Shown piece by piece: positions 1 through 8,818 of a DNA stretch of 64,000 nucleotides (positions within the stretch are counted from its first letter, which is position 1; each line of letters starts with the position of its first letter). The notes beneath the pieces are model-generated. The model saw nothing but the letters and a program-made list of their open reading frames with translations, did no database searches and had not been told where the DNA came from. The stretch spans positions 1,178,001-1,242,000 of the forward strand of contig NC_017733.1 of assembly GCF_000259235.1 (NCBI RefSeq). Reading direction: 5' to 3'. A program made the translations under genes and the position numbers. The stretch comes from Helicobacter pylori_CU (GTDB lineage: Bacteria > Campylobacterota > Campylobacteria > Campylobacterales > Helicobacteraceae).

Positions 1-945
1 AACAAACACCTCTTTCACGCGCTCTAAATTTCTAGCCCCATAGCTAAAGCTCGCAATCGGTTGGATGCCTTGAGAAATCGCAAATAAAGTCGTAAAAAAG
101 ATAATCGCATTATACATAACGATCCCATACATGCTCACAAACCTTTCCCCAGCCGTGTGCATGATAGCGGTATTAAACAATAAAATCATAATAGAAGCGC
201 TAAATTCTGCCGTGCTTTGAGGCACGCCGCTTTTAGCTGAAGAAATGACTGAAGACAAGGAAAATCGTTTGATAAAATACAATTGCCCTTTTTTAAACCA
301 AAAATGCTGCATTAAGACTAAAACCCCTATCGCATGCCCTATCACGGTGGCTATCGCGCTGCCTTGAACCCCCACTTCCAAAACAAAAATAAACAAGTAA
401 TTGAAAAAGATATTCGCTAACGAGCCAATCAGCATCGCTACCATCGCTAAAATGGGGCGTTTGTCATTCACCACAAAAATATCCGCTAAAGGGTGGAGGA
501 CCATAAAAACCGTGCCCATTAAAATGATTTCAATGTAGCGTTTGGACATGCTCAATAAAGCGTCATTGCTCCCAAAAAAACGCGCGATAGTTTCACTAAA
601 AGGCAATAACGCCATGCTCAAAACAAAGGCGCTTAGAGCGACAAAATAAAACACGCTGCTAAACACAAGCCTAGCCCTATGGGTTTTATTTTGACCCAAA
701 AAATACCCCACAATGCTCGCTGCCCCAAAACCAAAAAGCAATTCATACGCAATGAGTCCTGGAAAAATAGGCCATGCGATATTGACCGCAGCGATAGCTT
801 CTTTACCCAGTTTTTTGCCCACAAACATGCCATCTACCATAGAGTAAGTGGAAAGTGAGATCATAGAAAAAGCTAAAGGGATGAAGTAATAAAAAAAGAG
901 CTTCCTAATAGAATCTTTATGCAAATCAATCTTTTTTTTGAGCAT
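1..945 (-). CDS. MATE-family multidrug efflux protein (3' end outside window)
   Basis: Polytopic membrane protein; 315 residues are visible from the ATG at 945 and the frame runs off the left edge, so the C-terminus is missing. The visible part is a series of hydrophobic helices with the MATE-type N-terminus SMVDGMFVGKKLGKEAIAAV near residues 35-54. MATE proteins export drugs and cations using Na+ or H+ gradients; the substrate here cannot be read from sequence. It is followed at higher coordinates by a second, unrelated efflux gene on the same strand. Corresponds, from memory, to HP1184. Confidence 0.85.
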   Translation of the reverse strand, partial: MLKKKIDLHKDSIRKLFFYYFIPLAFSMISLSTYSMVDGMFVGKKLGKEAIAAVNIAWPIFPGLIAYELLFGFGAASIVGYFLGQNKTHRARLVFSSVFYFVALSAFVLSMALLPFSETIARFFGSNDALLSMSKRYIEIILMGTVFMVLHPLADIFVVNDKRPILAMVAMLIGSLANIFFNYLFIFVLEVGVQGSAIATVIGHAIGVLVLMQHFWFKKGQLYFIKRFSLSSVISSAKSGVPQSTAEFSASIMILLFNTAIMHTAGERFVSMYGIVMYNAIIFFTTLFAISQGIQPIASFSYGARNLERVKEVFV

Positions 946-1114
946 TTAAACCACACACCGCTTAAAATTTATGACAAATTTTTCTATTTTAACATAAAAA
1001 GAGAGACAATCTATCCGTTAGTGCAGTTGGATTCAAGCCGTATCATTAAATTTTAAAAATGGTTTTTAACGCAAAAGGGATTTTCCTTTATTGGGCTAAT
1101 CCTTTTAACGCTCT

Positions 1115-2290
1115 TTATGTTTTTTTAAACTTTATCGTAATGAATCTAAGCCAAAATAACGCCAACAACCCCAAAGCCCCACCCACAAAGCCAATATACC
1201 CTAGCCCTAATTGGTGGATCATAATACTGCCAAACAGCGCTCCTGATCCAATCCCCACATTATAGCTCCCCGAAAAAATCGCGCTCGCGACATCCGTGGC
1301 ATCTGGGGCGAGCTGCAACACCCTCATTTGCAACGCAATGGTGAGTGAAGTGATCCCAATCCCCCATAAGAAAATTTGCAAAAAGATCACCCACTCTAAG
1401 TTTTTAAACACAAAAAGCAAGAGTTGCGGGCAAATAACTAAAACCATTGCAAAAGCGATGAATTTTCTTGAATTTTTCGCATACAAACGGCCAAATAAAA
1501 AACTCCCCGCCACGCCCGCTAACCCAAAAACAAACAGCATTAGCGTTGTAATGTCAGGAGAAAATTGGCTGATTTGAATGATAAAAGGCTCAATATAGCT
1601 ATAAGTGGTGAAATGCCCAGAAATAACCATGATCACAAGCAAATAAATCCCCACTAAAAGCGGGCGTTTCATTAATATAGGGACACTTGCGAGCGTGCCG
1701 GCGTTTCTACTCGGTAGATGCGGGAGCAATTTCCACATAAGCAGCATTATAAGAGTCGCAACGCCCCCAATCACGCCAAAAGTGGATCGCCAATCCAGGA
1801 TTTGCCCAATGATCCTCCCAAGCGGCAAACCCAAAATCATCGCTAACGAACTCCCTAGCGCTAATAACCCTAAGGCTTGCTGTTTTTTATTTCTTGGCGC
1901 GACACGAATGACTAAAGAAGCCGTAATGGACCAAAAAATAGAGTGGGCAAAAGCGATACCCATACGAGAAAGGAGGAGCACCCAAAAATTCCATGCTAAC
2001 GCTGAAAGGATATGGCTGAGAATAAAAAGGGCAAAAAGAAAGAGCAATAAGCGTTTCCTTTCAACTTTAGCACTAAGCAGCATCAAGGGCAATGAGCCAA
2101 GAGACACCACCCATGCATAAGCAGTGATCATAAGCCCCACTGTCGCGCTCTCCATTTCAAAACTTTTCGCAATATCTGATAACAATGCGACAGGGACAAA
2201 CTCCGTGGTGTTAAAAATAAACGCCGAAAGCGAAAACACAAAAACCCGCATTAAGGCGAATCTTTGATACGATTGTTTGGTTATCATCAT
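1115..2290 (-). CDS. MFS transporter, sugar-efflux (SotB/YdeA-like)
   Basis: Major facilitator of 391 residues with about 12 membrane segments, a normal length for the family. The opening (FIFNTTEFVPVALLSDIA) and the loop after helix 2 (SAKVERKRLLLF, about residue 79) are typical of the SotB/YdeA sugar-efflux and arabinose-exporter subgroup, which pumps small solutes out of the cytoplasm by proton antiport. Substrate unknown. The start has two adjacent ATG codons and only a weak upstream purine stretch. It lies head to head with the carbonic anhydrase gene across a 268-bp gap. Likely HP1185. Confidence 0.8.
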   Translation of the reverse strand: MMITKQSYQRFALMRVFVFSLSAFIFNTTEFVPVALLSDIAKSFEMESATVGLMITAYAWVVSLGSLPLMLLSAKVERKRLLLFLFALFILSHILSALAWNFWVLLLSRMGIAFAHSIFWSITASLVIRVAPRNKKQQALGLLALGSSLAMILGLPLGRIIGQILDWRSTFGVIGGVATLIMLLMWKLLPHLPSRNAGTLASVPILMKRPLLVGIYLLVIMVISGHFTTYSYIEPFIIQISQFSPDITTLMLFVFGLAGVAGSFLFGRLYAKNSRKFIAFAMVLVICPQLLLFVFKNLEWVIFLQIFLWGIGITSLTIALQMRVLQLAPDATDVASAIFSGSYNVGIGSGALFGSIMIHQLGLGYIGFVGGALGLLALFWLRFITIKFKKT

Positions 2291-2558
2291 TTAAATCTTA
2301 AGGGGTTAAATTTTATTCCATTTGAAAACTTGGAGTATAAGACAAAAATTTTAATCGCTTGTAAATTGGGGGGTTGGTTAAAACAAATATTTCGCTCCAT
2401 AGGCGCATTAATTTAGAGTTGTTACCATATAAAACAGAATTTAAAATCATTTCCAACTTTTAACCAATCTATTTTTTGTAACTGCGGTCATTATTGATTA
2501 AGCGCTAGAATTAATTGCTTTTTAATATTTTAGAATTTTAGAATAAAGGATAATTAAA

Positions 2559-3332
2559 ATGAAAAAAACTTTTTTGATCGCTTTAGCGTTAGCCACTTCT
2601 CTTATAGGCACTGAAAACACCCATTGGGATTATAAAAATAAAGAAAATGGCCCGCACCGCTGGGACAAATTGCACAAAGATTTTGAAGTGTGCAAAAGTG
2701 GTAAAAGCCAATCGCCCATCAACATTGAGCATTACTACCACACGCAAGATAAAGCCGATTTGCAATTCAAATACGCCGCTTCTAAACCTAAAGCGGTCTT
2801 TTTCACCCACCACACTTTAAAGGCTTCGTTTGAGCCGACTAACCACATTAATTATAGAGGGCATGATTATGTGCTGGATAATGTGCATTTCCACGCCCCT
2901 ATGGAGTTTTTAATCAATAATAAAACCAGGCCTTTGAGCGCACATTTCGTGCATAAAGACGCTAAAGGGCGTTTGTTAGTGTTAGCGATTGGTTTTGAAG
3001 AAGGGAAAGAAAACCCCAACCTTGATCCTATTTTAGAAGGCATTCAAAAGAAACAGAATTTTAAAGAAGTGGCTTTAGACGCTTTCTTGCCTAAAAGCAT
3101 CAATTACTACCATTTTAACGGCTCTCTCACCGCTCCCCCTTGCACAGAAGGGGTGGCATGGTTTGTCATAGAAGAGCCTTTGGAAGTCTCCGCTAAACAA
3201 TTGGCTGAAATCAAAAAACGCATGAAAAATTCGCCCAACCAACGCCCCGTCCAGCCTGACTACAACACCGTGATCATTAAAGCTCAGCTGAGACCCGCTA
3301 AAGATCCGCTAAAATTAAAACTCTCTCTTTAA
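2559..3332 (+). CDS. periplasmic alpha-carbonic anhydrase
   Basis: Interconverts CO2 and bicarbonate; in H. pylori the alpha enzyme is periplasmic and buffers the periplasm during acid exposure together with urease. A signal peptide occupies about residues 1-18. The three zinc ligands are visible as His110 and His112 (VHFHAPMEF) and His129 (LSAHF), and the substrate-pocket motif SLTAPPCTEGVAWFV follows near residue 190. Cys45 and the Cys of PPCTEG could form the family's disulfide. A clear ribosome site (AAAGGATAATTAAA) precedes the ATG. Length is 257 residues, near the usual ~250. Isolated gene, HP1186-like. Confidence 0.95.
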   Translation: MKKTFLIALALATSLIGTENTHWDYKNKENGPHRWDKLHKDFEVCKSGKSQSPINIEHYYHTQDKADLQFKYAASKPKAVFFTHHTLKASFEPTNHINYRGHDYVLDNVHFHAPMEFLINNKTRPLSAHFVHKDAKGRLLVLAIGFEEGKENPNLDPILEGIQKKQNFKEVALDAFLPKSINYYHFNGSLTAPPCTEGVAWFVIEEPLEVSAKQLAEIKKRMKNSPNQRPVQPDYNTVIIKAQLRPAKDPLKLKLSL

Positions 3333-3541
3333 TAAAGAGGGAGATAAAAACCATTCTTCATAAAAAAACAACGCTAAAAATTGCAACCGCTTGTATTTTG
3401 TGAAACGCTCAAACGCTAAAGACGATTGGGATCCCTACTAAGGAGTTTAAAAAAGGCTCTGTTCTCATTGGGTAATATAGACTCTTTAAAATACCATAAA
3501 TAAGCTAAAAACGATTTTATGGTGTTCTTATTTTCTTATGC

Positions 3542-4768
3542 CTACATCCTTTTACTATAACCATAACCCGCTTTTTCTACTTTTTTCTCGGTATTAGCAA
3601 CTACTTTTATTTCTTTACTAACATCAGCAAATATTTTTTGAACGAACAAAAGGCTTTGAGAGGTTGGAAGGTGGGCTTGTGGGTATGGTTTTAAATGCCT
3701 CATTTCAAGCATTTTAGCTTGAGCTTTAGAGCGTATTTTTAGATTTTCTTTTTGCCATTCTTCTGTAGCTTTAAAATCTCTAGGATCTAGCTCTAAATAA
3801 GCGATAGAACTTGGTTTATAAAAATCCACTTGTTTAGCGATAGCTTTTTGTGAATAGGGCAGAGATTCTAGCTCTTTTTGCAAATAAGCTATAAGCTCTT
3901 GCGCTTTTGATCCTCTTTGAGAGCGGGGTTGTTTAGAGTTTGGAAGGTGTTTTGGCTGGATAGGGGTTTGATTGGTTTTTGTGGGTTTAGGGGTTTTGCA
4001 TTCAGCTTCTACTTCTATAGCAATACCACCCTTAATGCCTACTTTTTTAATAAAGAATTGATTATGATTTTCTTGGCAATTTTGTTCTGCTTTTTTAACC
4101 AAATCTTTTTGCGTATTGTTTGTCTTTTGTTTTTCTTGTTCTGTCTTTTGTTGTTCTTGTTCTACTTTTATTTGGTTATTAGTCTCTATATTGTTTGTCT
4201 TTTGTTTTTCTTGTTCTACTTTTATTTGGTTATTAGTCTCTATATTGCTTGTCTTTTGTTTTTCTTGTTCTGTCTTTTGTTTTTCTTGTTCTGTCTTTTG
4301 TTTTTCTTGTTCTGTCTTTTGTTTTTCTTGTTCTGTCTTTTGTTTTTCTTGTTCTGTCTTTTGTTTTTCTTGTTCTGTCTTTTGTTGTTCTTGTTCCAAT
4401 TCTATCCCACTCTTGTTTGCTCTATCCCTAGCATTTTCAGCTTCCTTTTGAGCTTGAGCCACTTCTTTTTTGGATTGGTCATCAGCAAAACACACATTCA
4501 TAAGCATGGCTGTTAAAGCTGTTACACCTATTGCTGAATTAAACCACGAGTTAGGATGCGTTTTTAAATAATCATCTGCAGTCTTAACATTCCCGCATAT
4601 CCAATTGCTTTTTTTAATTTGTTTTTTTATCGAGTCTTTTATCGCTTCCCAAAAAGCAATCCCCATTATAGATATTCCCACATTCTTAAAAACTTTCTTT
4701 TCTTTTGCCGTTTTTCCTAATTTCATCATCATTGTTGCAAGCATTACCAAAACCCTTATAATAGGCAT
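3542..4768 (-). CDS. H. pylori-specific protein with EQEKQKT heptad repeats
   Basis: Function not recognised; probably the HP1187/HP1188 family. A good ribosome site (AAAGGATTTAA) precedes the ATG at 4768. The N-terminus is basic, with two hydrophobic stretches at about residues 30-45 and 76-96. A long charged coiled-coil follows, made of one EQEQQKT and six EQEKQKT heptads, then two 18-residue units EQEKQKTNNIETNNQIKV, then another EQEQQKT-EQEKQKT pair. The C-terminal ~170 residues are non-repetitive and mixed-charge, ending GYGYSKRM. The layout suggests a membrane-anchored coiled-coil protein whose length can vary by recombination between repeats. No enzymatic motif seen. Confidence 0.7.
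   Translation of the reverse strand: MPIIRVLVMLATMMMKLGKTAKEKKVFKNVGISIMGIAFWEAIKDSIKKQIKKSNWICGNVKTADDYLKTHPNSWFNSAIGVTALTAMLMNVCFADDQSKKEVAQAQKEAENARDRANKSGIELEQEQQKTEQEKQKTEQEKQKTEQEKQKTEQEKQKTEQEKQKTEQEKQKTSNIETNNQIKVEQEKQKTNNIETNNQIKVEQEQQKTEQEKQKTNNTQKDLVKKAEQNCQENHNQFFIKKVGIKGGIAIEVEAECKTPKPTKTNQTPIQPKHLPNSKQPRSQRGSKAQELIAYLQKELESLPYSQKAIAKQVDFYKPSSIAYLELDPRDFKATEEWQKENLKIRSKAQAKMLEMRHLKPYPQAHLPTSQSLLFVQKIFADVSKEIKVVANTEKKVEKAGYGYSKRM
4142..4249. repeat. two 54-bp in-frame tandem repeats
   Basis: Units 4142-4195 and 4196-4249 are nearly identical and each encodes the 18 residues E-Q-E-(K/Q)-Q-K-T followed by NNIETNNQIKV or SNIETNNQIKV on the minus strand. A further EQEKQKT heptad lies just outside at about 4121-4141. 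Confidence 0.9.
4250..4396. repeat. seven 21-bp in-frame tandem repeats
   Basis: Seven consecutive 21-bp units; six encode EQEKQKT and the last (4376-4396) encodes EQEQQKT, on the minus strand. The units are almost identical at the DNA level, which favours copy-number change without loss of frame. Confidence 0.95.
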
Positions 4769-4812
4769 TTAAATCCTTTCAAAAAAACAATCTCACCTTT
4801 CAAAATCTTATT

Positions 4813-4818
4813 ATTGTA
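4813..4818 (-). promoter_or_regulatory. candidate -10 box for the heptad-repeat gene
   Basis: TACAAT on the minus strand, about 45 nt before the ATG at 4768, in an A+T-rich context; no clear -35, as usual for H. pylori sigma-80 promoters. The leader contains a T7 run. Confidence 0.4.
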
Positions 4819-4884
4819 GTGTATATAGCCATATTTAACCGCTATTAAACAATTGGTTTGAAAAATTGTAAGGGTCAATCCAAT

Positions 4885-4966
4885 CAGATTTTTCTAATCC
4901 ATTCCAACAAAACTTGATACAAGTTTCCCTTATACCTTAAACTCACACCCTTTTAAATGGAATAAT
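4885..4966 (-). repeat. dispersed repeat R1, copy A (possible transposase tail relic)
   Basis: About 82 bp that align with 32892-32977 with scattered substitutions and small indels. On the minus strand, one frame gives NLYQVLLEWIRKI then a stop, against NLHQILLEWMRKI in the other copy; most differences are synonymous or conservative. Correcting one base gives HLKGCEFRYK just before it. This resembles the C-terminus of IS1595/ISXO2-type DDE transposases as I remember them (inference). Confidence 0.55.
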
Positions 4967-5079
4967 AGGCAATAACTCGCTAGCTAAACATTCACTCTCT
5001 GCTTGAGTGTAAGCCTTTAATTCCTTTTGACCTACCAAATACTAGCATTTCTCTCAATCAAGCCTTGAGAAATTCAATT

Positions 5080-5152
5080 ACACCCTTGTTTAACACCGCA
5101 AGCCTAGTAACTTAAAGCTCTTTTTTAGAGATTGGGTTAGATTGATCCTTAT
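5080..5152 (-). repeat. dispersed repeat R2, copy A
   Basis: Aligns with 30637-30716. The core is the shared minus-strand reading K-(D/S)-Q-(S/N)-N-P-(I/T)-(S/F)-K-(K/N)-E-L followed by a conserved TAA, and weaker similarity continues past the stop. It looks like the last codons of a decayed gene, or a conserved intergenic element. Confidence 0.5.
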
Positions 5153-5200
5153 CCTTAATTCAAGCGCATGCGCATTCATCTTTGTTATCTTTGAATAAAC

Positions 5201-6241
5201 TCAAGCGTTCTTAATGTAATGCATGGCGATTTTGAGCGCGTTGGTGGCTGCCCCCACTCTTAATTGATCCGCCACGCAAAAGCCATGCAAAGTTTTCTTA
5301 TCAAACAAATCCTTCCTCAAGCGCCCTATAAAGGTGGTATCCGTGTGGCTCGCTTTTAGGGGCGTGGGGTAGAGGTTATGGCTAGGATCATCGCAAACAA
5401 CCACGCTAGGGGCGTTTTTTAAAACTTCATAGACTTCTTTAAGATCGAATTCTTTTTCAAAAGCGATACTCAAACTCTCGCTATGGCTCCTCAATACCGG
5501 CACGCGCACGCAAGTCGCGCTGATAGGGAAATCCACGCCCATGATTTTATGGGTTTCATGCACCATTTTTAGCTCTTCTTTCGTGTAGCCATTCTCCTTA
5601 AAAGTGTCAATATGGGCGATCGCATTGAAAGCGATCGGGTAAGGGAAAGCCCCGGCTTGCAAAGCTTGGTTTAAATCAATAGCGGGGTCTTTTTCCAAAC
5701 ACTCTAATGCGGTTTTTAACTCATTTTTCAAACTCTCTATGCCCTTATTCCCTGCCCCACTCACGGCTTGATAGGTGCTAACAATCACGCTTTTTATCTT
5801 AAAATGGAGGTGTAAGGGGTTTAAAATCTGCGTCATTTGAATGGTAGAGCAATTAGGGTTAGCGATGATATTTAAGGGAGCGTTAAAAATTTCTTTAGCG
5901 TTGATTTCAGGCACGACTAAAGGCACATCTTTATTCAATCTAAAAAAGCTCGTGTTATCAATCACTAAGGCCGTTTTTGCAGCGCTTATAGCAAATTCTT
6001 CGCTCACGCTCCCCCCAGCGCTAAAAAAGGCGATGTCTATTTTTTCTTTTTCAAAAACCTCATGCGTGGTTTCTAAAATTTCATAGTCTTTATTGAAAGC
6101 TTTAATCTTTTTACCAGCGCTCCTAACGCTAGCGAACGGGACAAATTTTTTAATCGGGAAAAAAGAATTTTCTAAACCTTTAATCAGCTCTTGGCCTACC
6201 GCCCCACTAGCCCCGACAATAGCGACATTATAAGTCTTCAT
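5201..6241 (-). CDS. asd: aspartate-semialdehyde dehydrogenase
   Basis: Reduces aspartyl-4-phosphate to aspartate semialdehyde with NADPH, the branch point to lysine/diaminopimelate, threonine and methionine. The Rossmann glycine motif GASGAVGQ is at residues 10-17, and the catalytic cysteine is Cys131 in NPNCSTIQM. Length 346 residues is normal. I place the start at the ATG at 6241, preceded by GGAGAAAACG, not at the earlier in-frame codon at 6262. The gene overlaps the end of hisS by 14 bases, so the two are probably co-transcribed and translationally coupled. The partner enzyme LysC is encoded at 48967. Confidence 0.95.
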   Translation of the reverse strand: MKTYNVAIVGASGAVGQELIKGLENSFFPIKKFVPFASVRSAGKKIKAFNKDYEILETTHEVFEKEKIDIAFFSAGGSVSEEFAISAAKTALVIDNTSFFRLNKDVPLVVPEINAKEIFNAPLNIIANPNCSTIQMTQILNPLHLHFKIKSVIVSTYQAVSGAGNKGIESLKNELKTALECLEKDPAIDLNQALQAGAFPYPIAFNAIAHIDTFKENGYTKEELKMVHETHKIMGVDFPISATCVRVPVLRSHSESLSIAFEKEFDLKEVYEVLKNAPSVVVCDDPSHNLYPTPLKASHTDTTFIGRLRKDLFDKKTLHGFCVADQLRVGAATNALKIAMHYIKNA

Positions 6242-7556
6242 CGTTTTCTCCAATGATTTCAAGGGCTTTTAAAAAACTCAAGCAATTCAACTGCATGCCT
6301 GAATGCATGTTTTTCAAGCTTAAGGTTTCGCTTTTAAATTCTTCTTCGCCAATGACAGCCACAAACTCATGCCCTTTGTGGTTAGCGTAAGAAAAGGGTT
6401 TTTTGATTTTTTGAGCTTCTGGATAGACTTCGCTAAAAATCCCGCTTTGCCTTAAAGACTCCGCTAAGCGGTTGGCGTAAGAAAAATACTCTTCATGCAT
6501 GCAAGCGATTAAAACTTTAGCTTGGGTGGAACGCTCGTCTAATAATTGCATTTCACTCAAAGCCACAATCAATCGATCAATCCCAATAGAAGCCCCTACC
6601 CCTTGTAAATTCTCTTTAGAAAAATTTTTAGTCAAATGATCGTAACGGCCCCCTGAACACACGCTCCCTAAAGACTTCATTTCATTAAGCGTGGTTTCAT
6701 ACACAATCCCCGTATAATACCCTAAGCCCCTAGCGATAGAAAAATCAATTTTATACAGGTTTTGAGAAATTTGCAAATCCCCTAGCAACTGGTATAGCCT
6801 TTCTAAATCCTGTATGCCCTTTTTCAGATTTTCATTATAGTCTTTCAAATAAGCAATCTTTTCAAAAAATTCCGCATGGCTCAAATCGTTCTGTTGGATT
6901 TGAACCATTTCTAAAAGCTCTTTAATGGTGTTTGAATTCAAATTGCACTCTTTTTTTAATTCTTCTTCAACCCCATTCAAGCCAATTTTTTCTAATTTAT
7001 CCACAATGCGCAACACTTCATTCACTTGAGCAATGCCAAAATATTCGCATATGCCATTCAAAATTTTTCTGTGGTTGATAGAGACGCAAAAATCTTCTAA
7101 ATCCAAAGCTTTTAAAGAAGCGATGATCACTTGAATAATCTCAGCATCGCACACCAAACTCTCGCTCCCTATAAAATCAAAATCGCATTGCGTAAATTCC
7201 CTATAACGCCCTTTTTGCGCCCTTTCGCCCCTAAAGACATTGCCTATAGCGTAGCGTTTAAAGGGCATGCCTAGCGTTTGGTGGTGCAAAGAAACAAAGC
7301 GGGCTAATGGCACGGTCAAATCAAACCTTAAAGCCACATCTCTATCCCCATGGTCTTTAAAACGATAAATTTCTTTTTGAATATCGCTGCTCGCATCAGG
7401 TAGTAGCACTTCAGCGTATTCCAAATGAGGGGTTTCAATCGGCACAAAACCAAAACTTTGAAACACGACTGAAACTTTCGCAAGCAACTGGGCTTTTTGT
7501 ATCGCATCTTTAGGCAAGCGGTCTTTAAACCCGCTCAACACTTTAGGGGTAATCAT
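6228..7556 (-). CDS. hisS: histidyl-tRNA synthetase
   Basis: Class II aminoacyl-tRNA synthetase that charges tRNA-His in the cytoplasm. Motif 2 is visible as FRGERAQKGRYREFTQCDFD near residues 110-130. The HisRS-specific histidine-binding signatures RGLGYYTG (about 285) and CSGGRYDHL follow, and motif 3 is GVGASIGIDRL. A C-terminal anticodon-binding domain follows. Length 442 is typical. AAGGAAATGGA precedes the ATG. Divergent from waaF across 61 bp and overlapping asd downstream. Confidence 0.96.
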   Translation of the reverse strand: MITPKVLSGFKDRLPKDAIQKAQLLAKVSVVFQSFGFVPIETPHLEYAEVLLPDASSDIQKEIYRFKDHGDRDVALRFDLTVPLARFVSLHHQTLGMPFKRYAIGNVFRGERAQKGRYREFTQCDFDFIGSESLVCDAEIIQVIIASLKALDLEDFCVSINHRKILNGICEYFGIAQVNEVLRIVDKLEKIGLNGVEEELKKECNLNSNTIKELLEMVQIQQNDLSHAEFFEKIAYLKDYNENLKKGIQDLERLYQLLGDLQISQNLYKIDFSIARGLGYYTGIVYETTLNEMKSLGSVCSGGRYDHLTKNFSKENLQGVGASIGIDRLIVALSEMQLLDERSTQAKVLIACMHEEYFSYANRLAESLRQSGIFSEVYPEAQKIKKPFSYANHKGHEFVAVIGEEEFKSETLSLKNMHSGMQLNCLSFLKALEIIGENDEDL

Positions 7557-7578
7557 TCCATTTCCTTGTATTTGTATG

Positions 7579-7592
7579 CTAAAATTTTAGCT
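7579..7592. promoter_or_regulatory. palindrome in the hisS/waaF divergent promoter gap
   Basis: GCTAAAATTTTAGC is a perfect 14-bp palindrome in the 61-bp gap. It supplies TAAAAT -10-like boxes on both strands, so the two divergent promoters probably overlap here. Whether a regulator binds is unknown. Confidence 0.35.
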
Positions 7593-7617
7593 TAAAATCT
7601 TTAAAAAAGGGCTATTG

Positions 7618-8667
7618 ATGAGCGTAAATGCGCCCAAACGCATGCGTATTTTATTGCGTTTGCCTAATTGGTTAGGCGATGGGGTGATGGCAAGCTCGCT
7701 TTTTTACACCCTTAAACACCACTACCCTAACGCGCATTTTATCTTAGTGGGCCCACAAATCACTTGCGAACTTTTCAAAAAAGATGAAAAAATAGAAGCC
7801 GTTTTTATAGACGACACCAAAAAATCCTTTTTCAGGCTGCTAGCCACTCACAAACTCGCTCAAAAAATAGGGCGTTGCGATATAGCGATCACCTTAAACA
7901 ACCATTTTTATTCCGCTTTTTTGCTCTATGCGACAAAAACGCCTGTTCGCATCGGTTTTGCTCAATTTTTCCGTTCTTTGTTTCTCAGCCATGCGATAAC
8001 TGCTGCCCCTAAAGAGTATCATCAAGTGGAAAAGTATTGCTTTTTATTTTCGCAATTTTTAGAAAAAGAATTGGATCAAAAAAGCGTTTTACCCTTAAAA
8101 TTAGCCTTTGATCTCCCCACTCACACCCCAAACACCCCTAAAAAAATCGGCTTTAACCCTAGCGCAAGCTATGGGAGCGCTAAAAGATGGCCGGCTTCTT
8201 ATTACGCTGAAGTTGCGGCTGCTTTGTTAGAGAAAGGGCATGAAATTTATTTTTTTGGGGCTAAAGAAGACGCTATCGTTTCTGAAGAGATTTTAAAATC
8301 CGTTAAAAACTTATTGAAAAACCCCTTATTATCCCATAACGCTTACAATCTGTGCGGGAAAACAAGCATTGAAGAATTGATACAACGCATCGCTGTTTTG
8401 GATTTATTCATCACTAACGATAGCGGCCCTATGCATGTAGCCGCTAGCACGAAAACCCCCTTAATCGCTCTTTTTGGCCCCACTGATGAAAAAGAGACTC
8501 GCCCCTATAAAGCTCAAAAAACGATCGTATTGAACCACCATTTAAGCTGTGCGCCTTGCAAGAAACGAGTTTGCCCTTTAAAGAATGAAAAAAACCACTT
8601 GTGCATGAAATCTATCACGCCCCTTGAAGTCCTAGAAGCCGCTCGCACTCTTTTAGAAAAGCCTTAA
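7618..8667 (+). CDS. waaF: ADP-heptose:LPS heptosyltransferase II
   Basis: Adds the second heptose to the lipopolysaccharide inner core at the cytoplasmic face of the inner membrane. GT-9 family of GT-B fold: N-terminal acceptor domain starting RILLRLPNWLGDGVMASS, and a C-terminal ADP-heptose-binding domain with FNPSASYGSAKRWP (about 178) and TNDSGPMHVAAS (about 267). Length 349 is typical. Start taken at the ATG at 7618 (AAGGGCTATTG upstream) rather than the TTG three bases earlier. Four cysteines near residues 306-325 (CAPCKKRVCPL) are usual in this family. HP1191-like. Confidence 0.93.
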   Translation: MSVNAPKRMRILLRLPNWLGDGVMASSLFYTLKHHYPNAHFILVGPQITCELFKKDEKIEAVFIDDTKKSFFRLLATHKLAQKIGRCDIAITLNNHFYSAFLLYATKTPVRIGFAQFFRSLFLSHAITAAPKEYHQVEKYCFLFSQFLEKELDQKSVLPLKLAFDLPTHTPNTPKKIGFNPSASYGSAKRWPASYYAEVAAALLEKGHEIYFFGAKEDAIVSEEILKSVKNLLKNPLLSHNAYNLCGKTSIEELIQRIAVLDLFITNDSGPMHVAASTKTPLIALFGPTDEKETRPYKAQKTIVLNHHLSCAPCKKRVCPLKNEKNHLCMKSITPLEVLEAARTLLEKP

Positions 8668-8818
8668 ACGCCTTTTATGCGCTTTTTTAAAAACACAGCC
8701 GTATTGACAAAATTCTAGTATATAAAAGATTTAAACTTTACTTTTGAAAGCGTGAGAAGAGCGATAAATCCTATCAAGGGTTTTACAAAATGGTAAGAAA
8801 AATTACAAGATAGTATCC

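Larger units (their letters stand above)
4769..5200. other. gene-free stretch with decayed coding fragments and two dispersed repeats
   Basis: No intact gene in 432 bp. It holds one copy of each of two dispersed imperfect repeats (4885-4966 and 5080-5152). Between them on the minus strand, 5041 down to 4943 reads as a 32-codon open fragment with coding-like composition (it includes GQKELKAYTQAESECLASEL) but no start. The picture is a graveyard of broken genes rather than a regulatory region. Confidence 0.6.

Noticed and set aside
4250..4396. CRISPR-like regularly spaced repeats
   Set aside because: Units are contiguous 21-mers with no spacers and lie inside a coding frame.
3917..4516. 199-codon Phe/Cys/Leu-rich plus-strand frame
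   Set aside because: It is the complement of the 21-bp repeat array of the heptad-repeat gene; extreme composition (FCLLFFL repeats) and no start signal.
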